Below the pieces are notes generated by a model, which was not told where the DNA came from, made no database searches, and saw nothing but the letters and a program-made list of their open reading frames with translations. Source: Laceyella sediminis (lineage in GTDB: Bacteria > Bacillota > Bacilli > Thermoactinomycetales > Thermoactinomycetaceae). From it: a DNA stretch of 64,000 nt. Below, piece after piece: positions 1 to 7,300 of the stretch (position 1 is its first letter; each line of letters begins with the position of its first letter). A program made the translations under genes and the position numbers. Where the stretch lies: the NCBI RefSeq assembly GCF_003003125.1, contig NZ_PVTZ01000002.1, positions 1 to 64,000 on the forward strand, given 5' to 3'.

Positions 1-388
1 CATTTGATTTTGACTTCAACCGTTCGAGTTTAGTTGAAAAAGGGTGAAAAAGCGAGCTTAAGATACACTCTGTCCAAAATTAAGGGGTTAATCCGCCCTT
101 TGATTTTTCCTGTCCCTACTGGTTACCTATTAATTATCTTCGCCCGTTCGCTGGTATATCATCATAACTATCTCTCCCAAAACTGACGAATGCATTATTT
201 TATTAATCCGTTGATGAATCTACTTATAAATATATAATGTGTATAGTTGTATGTAGAGCTAGTGAAAGAAGGAATTCTTGAGCAAAGGCTCGTTGATCAG
301 CAACTTAAACTATAATCCTGAAACGGAAATATCATATTTACTCGTTAGTAATATGTTGAATTGAGCGGTAAATTTGTCCGGTCAAAAT
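1..388. other. gene-free AT-rich stretch
   Basis: I see no open frame with a credible start, RNA gene or repeat here. It lies downstream of the minus-strand CYTH gene and its terminator, at the edge of the window, so a feature cut by the window end cannot be excluded. Confidence 0.5.
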
Positions 389-411
389 AAGCAACGGAAT
401 CTCCGTTGCTT
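389..411 (-). terminator. intrinsic terminator after CYTH gene
   Basis: The hairpin GCAACGGA/TCCGTTGC is followed on the minus strand by a T-rich run. It sits just after the stop of the CYTH gene at 418. Almost the same stem recurs at 9021-9042 in the neighbouring accessory segment. Confidence 0.7.
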
Positions 412-417
412 ATTGAT

Positions 418-960
418 TCAATCCTGATCTTGAAAGCGAAGCTCCTTAATACTATTCAGATCGATTCCATATCGAGCATAGGTCTTGATAGTGTTTTCTC
501 CCGTCAGTTGAACTTCATCGAAGCCAAGTAAGGATGCTACTTGTATCACATGATCACGAGAATCTCCTTCAATCTCTAGATACGGAGGAATCAGCGGCCA
601 TTGATCAATCTCAAGCCGAGCGCCATTGAGTGTAAAGCTGGTACGACGATTCTCCTGATAGCTCTTTGGTTGATAGCCCAATTGATTGAGTAGCTTATTT
701 GTCAATTCAAAGTCATCCACAGTAATCTCCACCTCATGAGTCCCATCAATTCCATCATGAACAATTTTCTTAACTGTGAGTGTAATTTCTTTCCCTGTAT
801 CACGTAGCCGAATCCATTTGCTCTTATCTCCCGGTACGATATCGTAAACATAACGCCGCATGAACGCCTCGCCAACCTTCCGTCCCCCACAAGCATTGAT
901 TTTCTCCACAATCTCATCTAAATCAACGTTAATAACTTTGGCTTCATACTCAATTGTCAT
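418..960 (-). CDS. CYTH-domain protein (class IV adenylate cyclase/triphosphatase-like)
   Basis: A 180-residue protein opening with the CYTH signature ExExK (E4, E6, K8), followed by the basic and acidic strands of the triphosphate tunnel metalloenzyme fold. CYTH proteins bind triphosphates in a tunnel and act as CyaB-type adenylate cyclases, thiamine triphosphatases or polyphosphatases; the sequence alone does not say which. It starts 23 bp after the stop of a radical SAM gene on the same strand and shares its promoter at about 2080-2120. It is followed by a terminator, so it is the last gene of a two- or three-gene operon. The pairing with a radical SAM enzyme suggests a biosynthetic or signalling role, but that is inference. 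Confidence 0.8.
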   Translation of the reverse strand: MTIEYEAKVINVDLDEIVEKINACGGRKVGEAFMRRYVYDIVPGDKSKWIRLRDTGKEITLTVKKIVHDGIDGTHEVEITVDDFELTNKLLNQLGYQPKSYQENRRTSFTLNGARLEIDQWPLIPPYLEIEGDSRDHVIQVASLLGFDEVQLTGENTIKTYARYGIDLNSIKELRFQDQD

Positions 961-983
961 GGTTGCTTCCTCCTTTATTTAGT

Positions 984-2099
984 TCATAAACCCTTAATAA
1001 GAGCATCATATTCCGCTTCACGAAGTTCTACGATTTCATTACACAGGTCACTGACAACAAAGTCTTCTACTGGCATACATAGATCCATACGTTGAATACA
1101 AACCCCAACCTGATACCTTCCGCTTTGATCCCGATAGAGTCTTACGCCATAATATCCTTCTTGACAGTCAATGTCATTATTAAAGCGACATCCAACACAA
1201 GTTTTGGGCAAACGTATGGGTCGTATTTGTTTGAAGAAGATCATACGTCCAGATGGTAATTGATATGCCATCTTACTCCCTGATACCCCGGATGTAATAT
1301 ACTCCGCAACAGGCACTGCCTTTAGCTCGGTTAGAATTTGGTGGATTGCATCAATGGAGCATTTACCCTCGTCTAGGGAGTTAAGTAAACGCACAGATAA
1401 CTCAGGTGCATATTCCTCCATGAGCCGTCGAACGCGTGGAGAGTGCTTATAATCGGGCACTACAATGTTTGCACTAACCTTTATCCCATGATTAATCGCA
1501 ACCTGAACTGACTTTTGTAATGCTTTAATTTTACGTTCAGCAAGCTGCCGATTTTGGTACTTCTTATGCTGAACCTGTACAAGTTCTTCAGGAGTCGTGC
1601 CAAAGATGGAAAAGTTTACCCGATCAAGTCCTGCATCTGCGCAAGCCGAAAGGACACGTTCTCCATTTTCACCGTTAGAAGTCATACATACGCGATATCC
1701 GCTTTCCGTAGCCATTCTAATGATCTCTGGCAACAGGGGGTGAAGAGTTGGTTCTCCTCCGGTAAGGTGTAACTCTTCTACATTTAGAGTCTCACGAAGC
1801 AAAGATATTGTTTGAGCAAATTCTTTATCAGGCAACACTGTAACTGGTAGAAACCTTACCCCATTTGTAGTCGAATAGATCGACACCCGACCCGATGAAC
1901 CTGCTTTTGTCCAATTGCCCACTTCACGGCTTAGATTATCAATCGTGACAGGTGTCCCCTCATTGTGGCAAAAGCTACAAGTCATTCCACAAGCATCAAT
2001 GATTTTAACACGCAGTGTACTAGTTTTATCCACATACACCGGAATGTAAGATTCTATTATGGGAATCCACCTCACTATATAATACAGATGGATGCACAT
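984..2099 (-). CDS. radical SAM protein, MoaA-like
   Basis: The open frame codes 371 residues. The [4Fe-4S]/SAM motif CGMTCSFC has Cys37, Cys41 and Cys44, followed by a GGEP motif near residue 117. The C-terminus carries further cysteines (CVGC, then one more before EGYYG, and one in GVCIQ), as in MoaA-type enzymes with an auxiliary cluster. The substrate is unknown. The start is doubtful: ATG at 2099 lies inside the spacer of a good sigma-A promoter (TTGAAT, 17 bp, TATTAT on the minus strand), so it would be upstream of the transcript. A ribosome binding site GAGGTGG at 2073-2067 points instead to ATA at 2060 (residue 14), giving 358 residues, or to GTG at 2075. It is followed by the CYTH gene and preceded by a zinc-finger gene. 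Confidence 0.8.
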   Translation of the reverse strand: MCIHLYYIVRWIPIIESYIPVYVDKTSTLRVKIIDACGMTCSFCHNEGTPVTIDNLSREVGNWTKAGSSGRVSIYSTTNGVRFLPVTVLPDKEFAQTISLLRETLNVEELHLTGGEPTLHPLLPEIIRMATESGYRVCMTSNGENGERVLSACADAGLDRVNFSIFGTTPEELVQVQHKKYQNRQLAERKIKALQKSVQVAINHGIKVSANIVVPDYKHSPRVRRLMEEYAPELSVRLLNSLDEGKCSIDAIHQILTELKAVPVAEYITSGVSGSKMAYQLPSGRMIFFKQIRPIRLPKTCVGCRFNNDIDCQEGYYGVRLYRDQSGRYQVGVCIQRMDLCMPVEDFVVSDLCNEIVELREAEYDALIKGL

Positions 2100-2140
2100 T
2101 TATTCAATTCTAAATTATCGGTATAATGATGATGCACATC
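2085..2140 (-). promoter_or_regulatory. promoter with two direct repeats before radical SAM gene
   Basis: On the minus strand TTGAAT and TATTAT are separated by 17 bp. The spacer contains ATGTGCATC (2099-2091), and the same nonamer recurs exactly 40 bp upstream (2139-2131) in the same orientation. This is the layout expected for a dimeric regulator binding across the promoter. The HTH-TPR regulator at 3767 is the nearest candidate; that link is inference. Confidence 0.55.
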
Positions 2141-2161
2141 CACCCGTTTGTTTACATTCTT

Positions 2162-2446
2162 CTAAACAAAATGGAATACCTTACGTTCACTTCCATCTTG
2201 CAATACAATGATCCGTATCTTATCAAGCAAACACTCTCCATTATCCACTGAAAATTCACAACCCAAGTTATCCACGTACCGTCCCAAACAATCTTGATAT
2301 GCTCTTGTTGCATCAAGTCCAAGAGTTACAAAGTCTTCGATAGACTGAAGGTGACCGCAATTGGGACATTCAAATGTTACCTTCTTCAAATTACGATACC
2401 TATCTAGCATCTCCCTGTACCATTCTTCATCAGTTTGTCTGATCAT
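2162..2446 (-). CDS. small zinc-finger-like protein, possibly VVA0879-like
   Basis: A 94-residue acidic protein. A CPNCGH motif near residue 27 and two later cysteines (DNLGCEF and GECLL) suggest one structural zinc site. The spacing CPxCG...QSxEDF...Y..C.GR resembles small phage-associated proteins of the VVA0879 type; I recognise this only by pattern. It precedes the radical SAM gene on the same strand, but the strong promoter at 2085-2140 separates the two, so co-transcription is optional. Confidence 0.6.
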   Translation of the reverse strand: MIRQTDEEWYREMLDRYRNLKKVTFECPNCGHLQSIEDFVTLGLDATRAYQDCLGRYVDNLGCEFSVDNGECLLDKIRIIVLQDGSERKVFHFV

Positions 2447-2472
2447 AAAACCACACCGCTTATCTTCAATGA

Positions 2473-2790
2473 TTATTGATTACTTCGTCGACTCCGTGTT
2501 GGAATCTTAAATCGATGTAACCACATAAAAATTGTTGTTGAGCTTGTCTCATAAATTTGGACAATCTTTCTCATACTTAATTGCCTGTCCTGCCGCGTAG
2601 CCTTTTTGGCATTCCTAATAGAACAAATATTCTTTGAACAGTGGATACACTAACATAAAAGCTCACTCGCAATTTGATTAAGCATCATTCTATCTTTCCA
2701 GTACCAATGATATAAGAGTTGATTTAAATCACCCTCTATTAAATGCCCTACAGCATGGTGAGTTTGCGCCCATTCAACTCGAGGTAATAT
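2473..2790 (-). pseudogene. decayed protein with two helix-turn-helix units
   Basis: Read on the minus strand, one frame gives a helix-turn-helix unit (…NQIASEL…, then in a shifted frame VSTVQRIFVLLGMPKR), and a second gives another (RKIVQIY…, WLHRFKIPTRSR). A frameshift and an internal stop separate the pieces. Proteins with two such units ending in 'G(I/M)P.R.R' are common in phage and mobile elements. No intact frame remains. Confidence 0.45.
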
Positions 2791-3130
2791 CCTTCATTGC
2801 ATTCACCCACACATTTCTTCGACAGAGAGAGATTGGATACTCGGCCTCTGTTCAAGTATCCAATCATGTGTTATACTGCTTTTCCGTTACCCCTTCACTT
2901 ACCTAACCACTTTCTTTTAAACAGTCCCAACCGATCGTCCCCACATTTTACCCTCTTACTATCGTCTCTTGTGACCTGATATACCTGTAAAAAGCGATAA
3001 ACTTTTTTTCTGCCTTTTATTTTTTTGTTGTTCCGCTCAGAATATGATCACATGTAACTGGTTTGTTAATTCATCGTGCCAATAGCGGATCGCTACTGCC
3101 TCCATTAATTAGGAACCCCTTTCTGGCAAT
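2791..3130. other. non-coding stretch
   Basis: A 60-codon plus-strand frame at 2797-2979 has no ribosome binding site and a low-complexity Pro/Leu/Ser composition, so I do not call it. Nothing else is recognisable here. Confidence 0.5.
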
Positions 3131-3134
3131 TCCA

Positions 3135-3196
3135 TTTATGCTATAATGGAGATAATCTACTTACTTGTGTGGGCCATTTTTATATGGCTCTTTTTT
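3135..3196 (+). promoter_or_regulatory. extended -10 promoter closely followed by a terminator hairpin
   Basis: TGCTATAAT (TGnTATAAT, extended -10) lies around 3140-3148. About 30 bp later comes the hairpin GGCCAT/ATGGCT followed by a run of seven T. As laid out, the transcript would be roughly 40-50 nt. It could be a small RNA, or the terminator may simply protect the convergent gene at 3180-3512. Confidence 0.35.
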
Positions 3197-3512
3197 TCTT
3201 GTCTGCAAAGATGTCGTATGATCTCCCTGTTATCAGCCGAATCCCATTCATCATATCAGCTTCGATAACATCAATAAGCGGAATCTGAATTTCCACTCCA
3301 TCCTGGCAAAGCAATTGGGCAATTCGCATTCGCCGCCGTGGATTTGGACTCCGGTCAACGTAGCAAGTGACAGAAACCTTGTCTTCCGGCTGAAGATCTG
3401 CGATAAAATTTTCGTATTTTTTAACAACAAGATCTGAGCGACGATCCAAATCTAGCAGGAATGGTTGAACTTGATTTGCGTTGCCTTCAACTTGGAGTTT
3501 CAACACTTCCAA
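3180..3512 (-). CDS. small unknown protein, paralogue of the one at 31209
   Basis: A 110-residue protein of unknown function. Its first 20 residues (LKLQVEGNANQVQPFLLDL) closely resemble those of the protein at 31209-31520 (LRLRVEGPANQVRTFIRDF), so the two islands carry members of one family. A central strand-rich part is followed by a basic tail. It is divergent from the HTH-TPR regulator at 3767, with about 255 bp of shared regulatory DNA, and the other copy also lies beside an HTH-TPR regulator. This fixed pairing suggests that the regulator controls it or that the two act together. Confidence 0.65.
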   Translation of the reverse strand: MEVLKLQVEGNANQVQPFLLDLDRRSDLVVKKYENFIADLQPEDKVSVTCYVDRSPNPRRRMRIAQLLCQDGVEIQIPLIDVIEADMMNGIRLITGRSYDIFADKKKRAI

Positions 3513-3607
3513 TCACCTCTTCGGGGTTATTTTTGGTTGTATACGCAGTATAAAACAAGGTAAAAAATCATGCAAATCAATAAATTTTAACTATTTTAAC
3601 CGTTTGC

Positions 3608-3669
3608 TTAGGTTAATTCTTCCCTTTAAATTCAGTTTAGACCAAACAATTCAGTTGAATTAAACCTAA
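3608..3669. promoter_or_regulatory. candidate operator between divergent genes
   Basis: An imperfect inverted repeat, TTAGGTTAATTC (3608-3619) and GAATTAAACCTAA (3657-3669), encloses two direct copies of AATTCAGTT (3629-3637 and 3648-3656, 19 bp apart). It lies between the small protein at 3180-3512 and the HTH-TPR regulator at 3767, as expected for an autoregulatory site. Confidence 0.45.
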
Positions 3670-3766
3670 ACCAAGAATAGTTTTACCAAAAAAGGCATCT
3701 TCTCCAGTGAGGCGAGTTGATAAATTCAGAAAAATAAATTATCATTTCGCTAATAGGAGGGTTGCT

Positions 3767-5164
3767 ATGTGGTATCTAGATGATCGAAAGCAGCTTGGTA
3801 AAATCCTTCGAGAACGAAGAATTGAGCTTGGACTTAAACAAAAAGACTTAGTTGACGATCTTTTAACATCTGCGACAATTAGCAATATCGAGCTAGGAAA
3901 GAAAAAAGTAGGGATACAAAAAATTTCCTACTACTGCCAAAAGCTAAACTGGAAACTAGAAAAAATTCCACAATACATAGAAGAAACTAAAAAGAAAGAA
4001 CTCGACTATATTTCCAAACTAAAGTTAAGCCTGAAGTCAATTGAAAATGACATTTTTTGTGTAAGCCCTGACTTTGCAATAAAAAGACTCAAGAAATTAG
4101 ACCTTCCAAACGATCCATATATCCATGCAACCGTCGAATATTTAAAGGGAAAATGCTTTTATAAAAAAGGGAGATGGGATAAGTCTAAAGAACATTACAA
4201 TGAGTGTATTCGCCTCTTTGATGAACATAAGGAGCTTTCCAAGTCTAATCTGAAATCAGCCTGCTTTTATGGACTAGCGAGAGTTTACTATCGCAAAAAC
4301 AATCTTGAGCAAGCGTTAAAACTTCTTCAAAAAGGACTAACTGCTCTTAAAGAAGAAGGAGAAAGAAATTACTACAAACATTACCTTCTCATAAGTGAAG
4401 CAATATATTTAAGTAAATTAGGCTTTACAAATGCCGCTATGAAAGCACTAGAAAGAATGTGGACTTACTTATCTGAGATGGACACTGAAACCCAATTAAC
4501 TATGTATAGTCTTCAAGCGATTCTTCACAACGAACTTAAGAATCATGATGAAGCAATATTATGTATCAATAAAGCTATTGATATGGCTCAACGTTCTAAA
4601 CACTTCGACCATTGTTTTGAGCTTTGGACGACACTTGGCGTTTCTTATAAGAACTTAGGCGATTTTGATTCAGCAAAAACCTGCTTCAACACAGCATACC
4701 GATTTAAAAATAAGCTTCGAGACAAGTATTTGCTACCAGCATATAACTACACAGAATTAGGGAAACTCTACAAACAGTTAAACAATATGGAACTTGCTGA
4801 AAAATACCTAACCTCTGCAGTTAAATTAAGTAAAAAAGTAAATAATGGACTTAAACAATTGGAGGCCCAAGTTGCTTTAGGTGAATGTTTTTTTCAGCAG
4901 AACAAAATAACTGAGGCTATTCAACAATTTGATGAAGCTGGTAAAATAGCCGAAAGGCATTTTACTAAAAAAGAAAAAGATATTATGCTAAAATTAGCAC
5001 AGTGCTATGAGAAAAGGGACACAGTAAAATACAACAAATATCTTTCCCGTTTTTATGAGCTCAGTATAAAATCCCAGAATGGAGGTGAATTAACTATGCA
5101 CCAAAGCTATTCCAATAATACACATGCTGAAAGGGAATTCCAGCCAGAGCCCCCCGATGACTAA
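3767..5164 (+). CDS. HTH-TPR transcriptional regulator, RRNPP-like
   Basis: A 465-residue protein. The start is ATG 3767, preceded by AGGAGG at 7 nt; an in-frame ATG at 3707 lacks such a site. Residues about 10-60 form an Xre-type helix-turn-helix (LGKILRERRIELGLKQKDL…ATISNIELGKK). The remainder is a chain of TPR-like helical pairs (SKEHYNECIRLF, LARVYYRKNNLEQALKLL, AEKYLTSAVKL). This is the architecture of RRNPP peptide-responsive regulators (PlcR, NprR, Rgg). A second member lies at 29434-30765. Unusually, a strong ribosome binding site (GGAGGTG) and ATG at 5096 lie in the same frame near the 3' end and could start a separate 22-residue acidic-tailed peptide. The peptide ligand is not identified. 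Confidence 0.8.
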   Translation: MWYLDDRKQLGKILRERRIELGLKQKDLVDDLLTSATISNIELGKKKVGIQKISYYCQKLNWKLEKIPQYIEETKKKELDYISKLKLSLKSIENDIFCVSPDFAIKRLKKLDLPNDPYIHATVEYLKGKCFYKKGRWDKSKEHYNECIRLFDEHKELSKSNLKSACFYGLARVYYRKNNLEQALKLLQKGLTALKEEGERNYYKHYLLISEAIYLSKLGFTNAAMKALERMWTYLSEMDTETQLTMYSLQAILHNELKNHDEAILCINKAIDMAQRSKHFDHCFELWTTLGVSYKNLGDFDSAKTCFNTAYRFKNKLRDKYLLPAYNYTELGKLYKQLNNMELAEKYLTSAVKLSKKVNNGLKQLEAQVALGECFFQQNKITEAIQQFDEAGKIAERHFTKKEKDIMLKLAQCYEKRDTVKYNKYLSRFYELSIKSQNGGELTMHQSYSNNTHAEREFQPEPPDD

Positions 5165-5189
5165 ATGCTATACACAATTATTTATGTAA

Positions 5190-5228
5190 AGAAGAACCCA
5201 TCTAAAAATAAATGGGTTCTTCTTTTTT
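5190..5228 (+). terminator. intrinsic terminator after HTH-TPR gene
   Basis: AAGAAGAACCCAT and ATGGGTTCTTCTT form a 13-bp stem around a 10-nt loop, followed by a run of T. Confidence 0.85.
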
Positions 5229-5364
5229 GGGAAAGTTGTTAAATCCGTTTGATGCTAACTTCTTTTCTGTTGTTTTTGACCGCCTTTTCAACTCTTCGCC
5301 ACATAAGCCGTATCAAAAAACTCCTTCCCAACCACCATCACTCTGTACATCGGCTTCGGCTTGT

Positions 5365-5935
5365 TCACTTTTTCTTAGCAAAAACTATTCCCTTAACGAT
5401 GGCCCATGCCAGCCCATCCAAGAATCGACGATCACGCAACATCTTGTTTTCCTTCAGATTGTCGATGAAAAGGTTCTCCAGCAAAACGGCACTCATTTTG
5501 GTATCCCGGAGAACCGCGATCCCGGAACGAGCTGCCTGACTATCAACTTTTGCCGGGTTCCCATGTGGCCCAAAGCCGTAGCCTTTGAGATAAAGCAGTA
5601 CCTTGTTAATTGCTTTTTGGATTTGCTTGATCCGAGCCGGTGCATTTTGGGCCACAAAGGACTAAAAGCCACCGCCACCTGCATTGCAATGCAGAAACAG
5701 GAAAAAATTAGAATTTTTATTATTCGCATAAGCGATCCGTTTGCGGAGTCCTTCAGGCGGCCCCGGATATGAGGATGAGGTATTTTTGTTACGCGGGAAT
5801 ATAACTGCCACCCCTTTATAGTCATTGAACTTTTCTCCAACTAATTCTGCCATTTGCAACGCTGCAAGCGGAGTTAATAACGCCCTCCCACAGTAGCCAC
5901 TCTTCAGGGCCAATATTGACGTGCAGCGCGTCTAA
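5365..5935 (-). pseudogene. N-acetylmuramoyl-L-alanine amidase, frameshifted
   Basis: Two minus-strand frames hold successive parts of an Amidase_3-type cell-wall hydrolase. The upstream frame (5913-5662) ends in HCNAGGGG, the usual zinc-site segment (SxHxNAx). The next (5655-5365) continues with helices typical of the C-terminal half (…QAARSGIAVLRDTKMSAVLLENLFIDN…; Glu in the LLENLFI segment is the expected catalytic/zinc neighbour). The frames do not join, and the N-terminal DAGH segment is not intact. Such amidases are common in phages and spore formers; here it is a decayed remnant. Confidence 0.65.
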
Positions 5936-5984
5936 AAATACCTTTACAAAAGCGAATAACAACCCATACCTTGGGGTCACGTAA

Positions 5985-6191
5985 TTTAGGTAACATGCGG
6001 TTCATCCTGAACAACTCATCACCTTATTTTTGAAGCATCAAAAAAAGCGCGGAAATCGCGCAACGGTTGAGCCATTCAGATACCCGGATCACAATGGAAA
6101 TTTATAGCCATGTACTTACCAACATGCAACAGGAAGCTGTGGATTGGTTTGAAAGAATAAGGACAATAAAATTAGTAAGTTATACCCCCTG
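5985..6191 (+). pseudogene. tyrosine integrase, C-terminal remnant
   Basis: The plus strand encodes LSHSDTRITMEIYSHVL… (from about 6068), the conserved C-terminal block of phage/ICE tyrosine recombinases, including the box-II His and the catalytic Tyr (IYSHV). It ends at a stop at 6189-6191. Upstream the frame is broken by stops and no N-terminal domain is present. It ends about 155 bp from the duplicated tRNA-Thr end (6345-6425), the usual place for an integrase, so it probably belonged to the element that occupied 1-6344. Confidence 0.75.
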
Positions 6192-6344
6192 AAACTAAGG
6201 GGGGCTACTTCGTCCGTTTCATTTTCAAGAAACTAATGTTAATCTATATCCTCTGATTTCAACAAAGAATATAAGAGTTGCTCGGCTAGATTTTTATAAT
6301 ATGGCTACGGTGCAACCCGCCATATTTCATGAGCAATTTCAAAC

Positions 6345-6425
6345 ACAAAAAAAGCCCGACATTTCGGGCTTTAGTTTGGTGCTGATGACAGGGTTCGAAC
6401 CTGCGACCCCTTCATTACGAGTGAA
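6345..6425 (-). repeat. att site: duplicate of tRNA-Thr 3' end and terminator
   Basis: This 81-bp stretch matches 10020-10100 with about four mismatches. It contains the 3' half of tRNA-Thr(CGU), from the anticodon loop to the CCA end, plus the following rho-independent terminator. It stops abruptly at the anticodon arm, so it is not a functional tRNA. Together with 10020-10100 it marks the ends of a 3.7 kb inserted segment. Confidence 0.85.
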
Positions 6426-6438
6426 AGGCATAGGGTAA

Positions 6439-6560
6439 ATTAGAAGCATTAGAAGCAAATAAACCCTAGTCATATCAAAGGTTCCGCCGATTTTAGTAAA
6501 CCGGATGAAACCCCAGAGTATGCCGCACATTAGAAGTTTCATTAGAAGATTTGTTAGAAG
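6439..6560 (+). repeat. five direct TTAGAAG repeats beside att site
   Basis: ATTAGAAG occurs at 6439, 6448, 6529 and 6541, and GTTAGAAG at 6553, all in the same orientation. The last three are spaced exactly 12 bp apart. Short direct repeats flanking a tRNA attachment site are typical integrase arm-binding or excisionase sites. Confidence 0.6.
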
Positions 6561-6684
6561 GCCAATTGAAGAGTAGGAGTGGACCTTATCATGCAAAATA
6601 AAGCAATCCTTATAGAATCAGACAAAAAATATTCAAAGTAAAAAGCCATTAGCTAAAAAACCGCTATAACATATTTCCTCGAAA

Positions 6685-7248
6685 TTATTCTTTCTCTGAA
6701 TCCCAAACTTCATTAAACTGAAATCCAACCAACCCATTAGACTCAACAGCTTCTTTAAACTCATTAGAAACAAACACCATCGAGCGAATCCGGTCATCTA
6801 AGAAAATACGAAAAATGTGTTCACCTTTAACCTTTTCCTTAATAAACGCATACTTTTCAAATCCTACTCTAAGCCCAGATCTCAATTGTCTGATAACTGC
6901 ACGATTGTAATCAATTGCATCAATTGCATTCATAACATGAATAGCAAAATAATTTTTTTCTGGATGGGCAAGTGGCAATACCTCTACTTTATCCTTCAAA
7001 AAATCTTGGGTTACATCAAGGGCTCTCTCACTGAAAACAGGTGCAGCTGAATGACCCCAAAACTTTGGACAATCGCTAGACTCCCCTTCTTCCAATGTAT
7101 ATATTTTAACTTCTTCCCAGACATCTTCTAAAGGAGTAATGGAATTAAACCTTTCCTTAAAATATTTTTCATAATCTTGATCGAAATTCACTAGCTGTAT
7201 TGTTTCAAAACGTTCATCCAAAGACGCCTTTAACTCCCATATTTTCAC
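6685..7248 (-). CDS. Imm11-like immunity protein
   Basis: A 187-residue protein starting MKIWELKAS. The order of motifs (…SAAPVFSERALD…, EVLPL, YFAIHVMNAIDAIDYNRA, a C-terminal FKEAVESNGLVGFQFNEVWD) resembles the Imm11 family of immunity proteins (DUF1629). It begins about 50 bp downstream of the polymorphic toxin at 7301-8932 on the same strand, the standard toxin-immunity order. It probably binds and neutralises the AHH nuclease domain in the producing cell. The family call is by pattern recognition only. Confidence 0.7.
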   Translation of the reverse strand: MKIWELKASLDERFETIQLVNFDQDYEKYFKERFNSITPLEDVWEEVKIYTLEEGESSDCPKFWGHSAAPVFSERALDVTQDFLKDKVEVLPLAHPEKNYFAIHVMNAIDAIDYNRAVIRQLRSGLRVGFEKYAFIKEKVKGEHIFRIFLDDRIRSMVFVSNEFKEAVESNGLVGFQFNEVWDSEKE

Positions 7249-7300
7249 GTTCGTTCCTCCATTACTAATGTTAAAAACAGTATAACACTTTTTTTGAACA

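Noticed and set aside
2797-2979. 60-codon plus-strand frame
   Set aside because: No ribosome binding site, low-complexity composition and no neighbour in the same direction.
6439-6560. TTAGAAG repeats as a CRISPR array
   Set aside because: Units are only 7-8 bp with irregular 9-81 bp spacing and no palindromic repeat; they fit integrase arm sites better.
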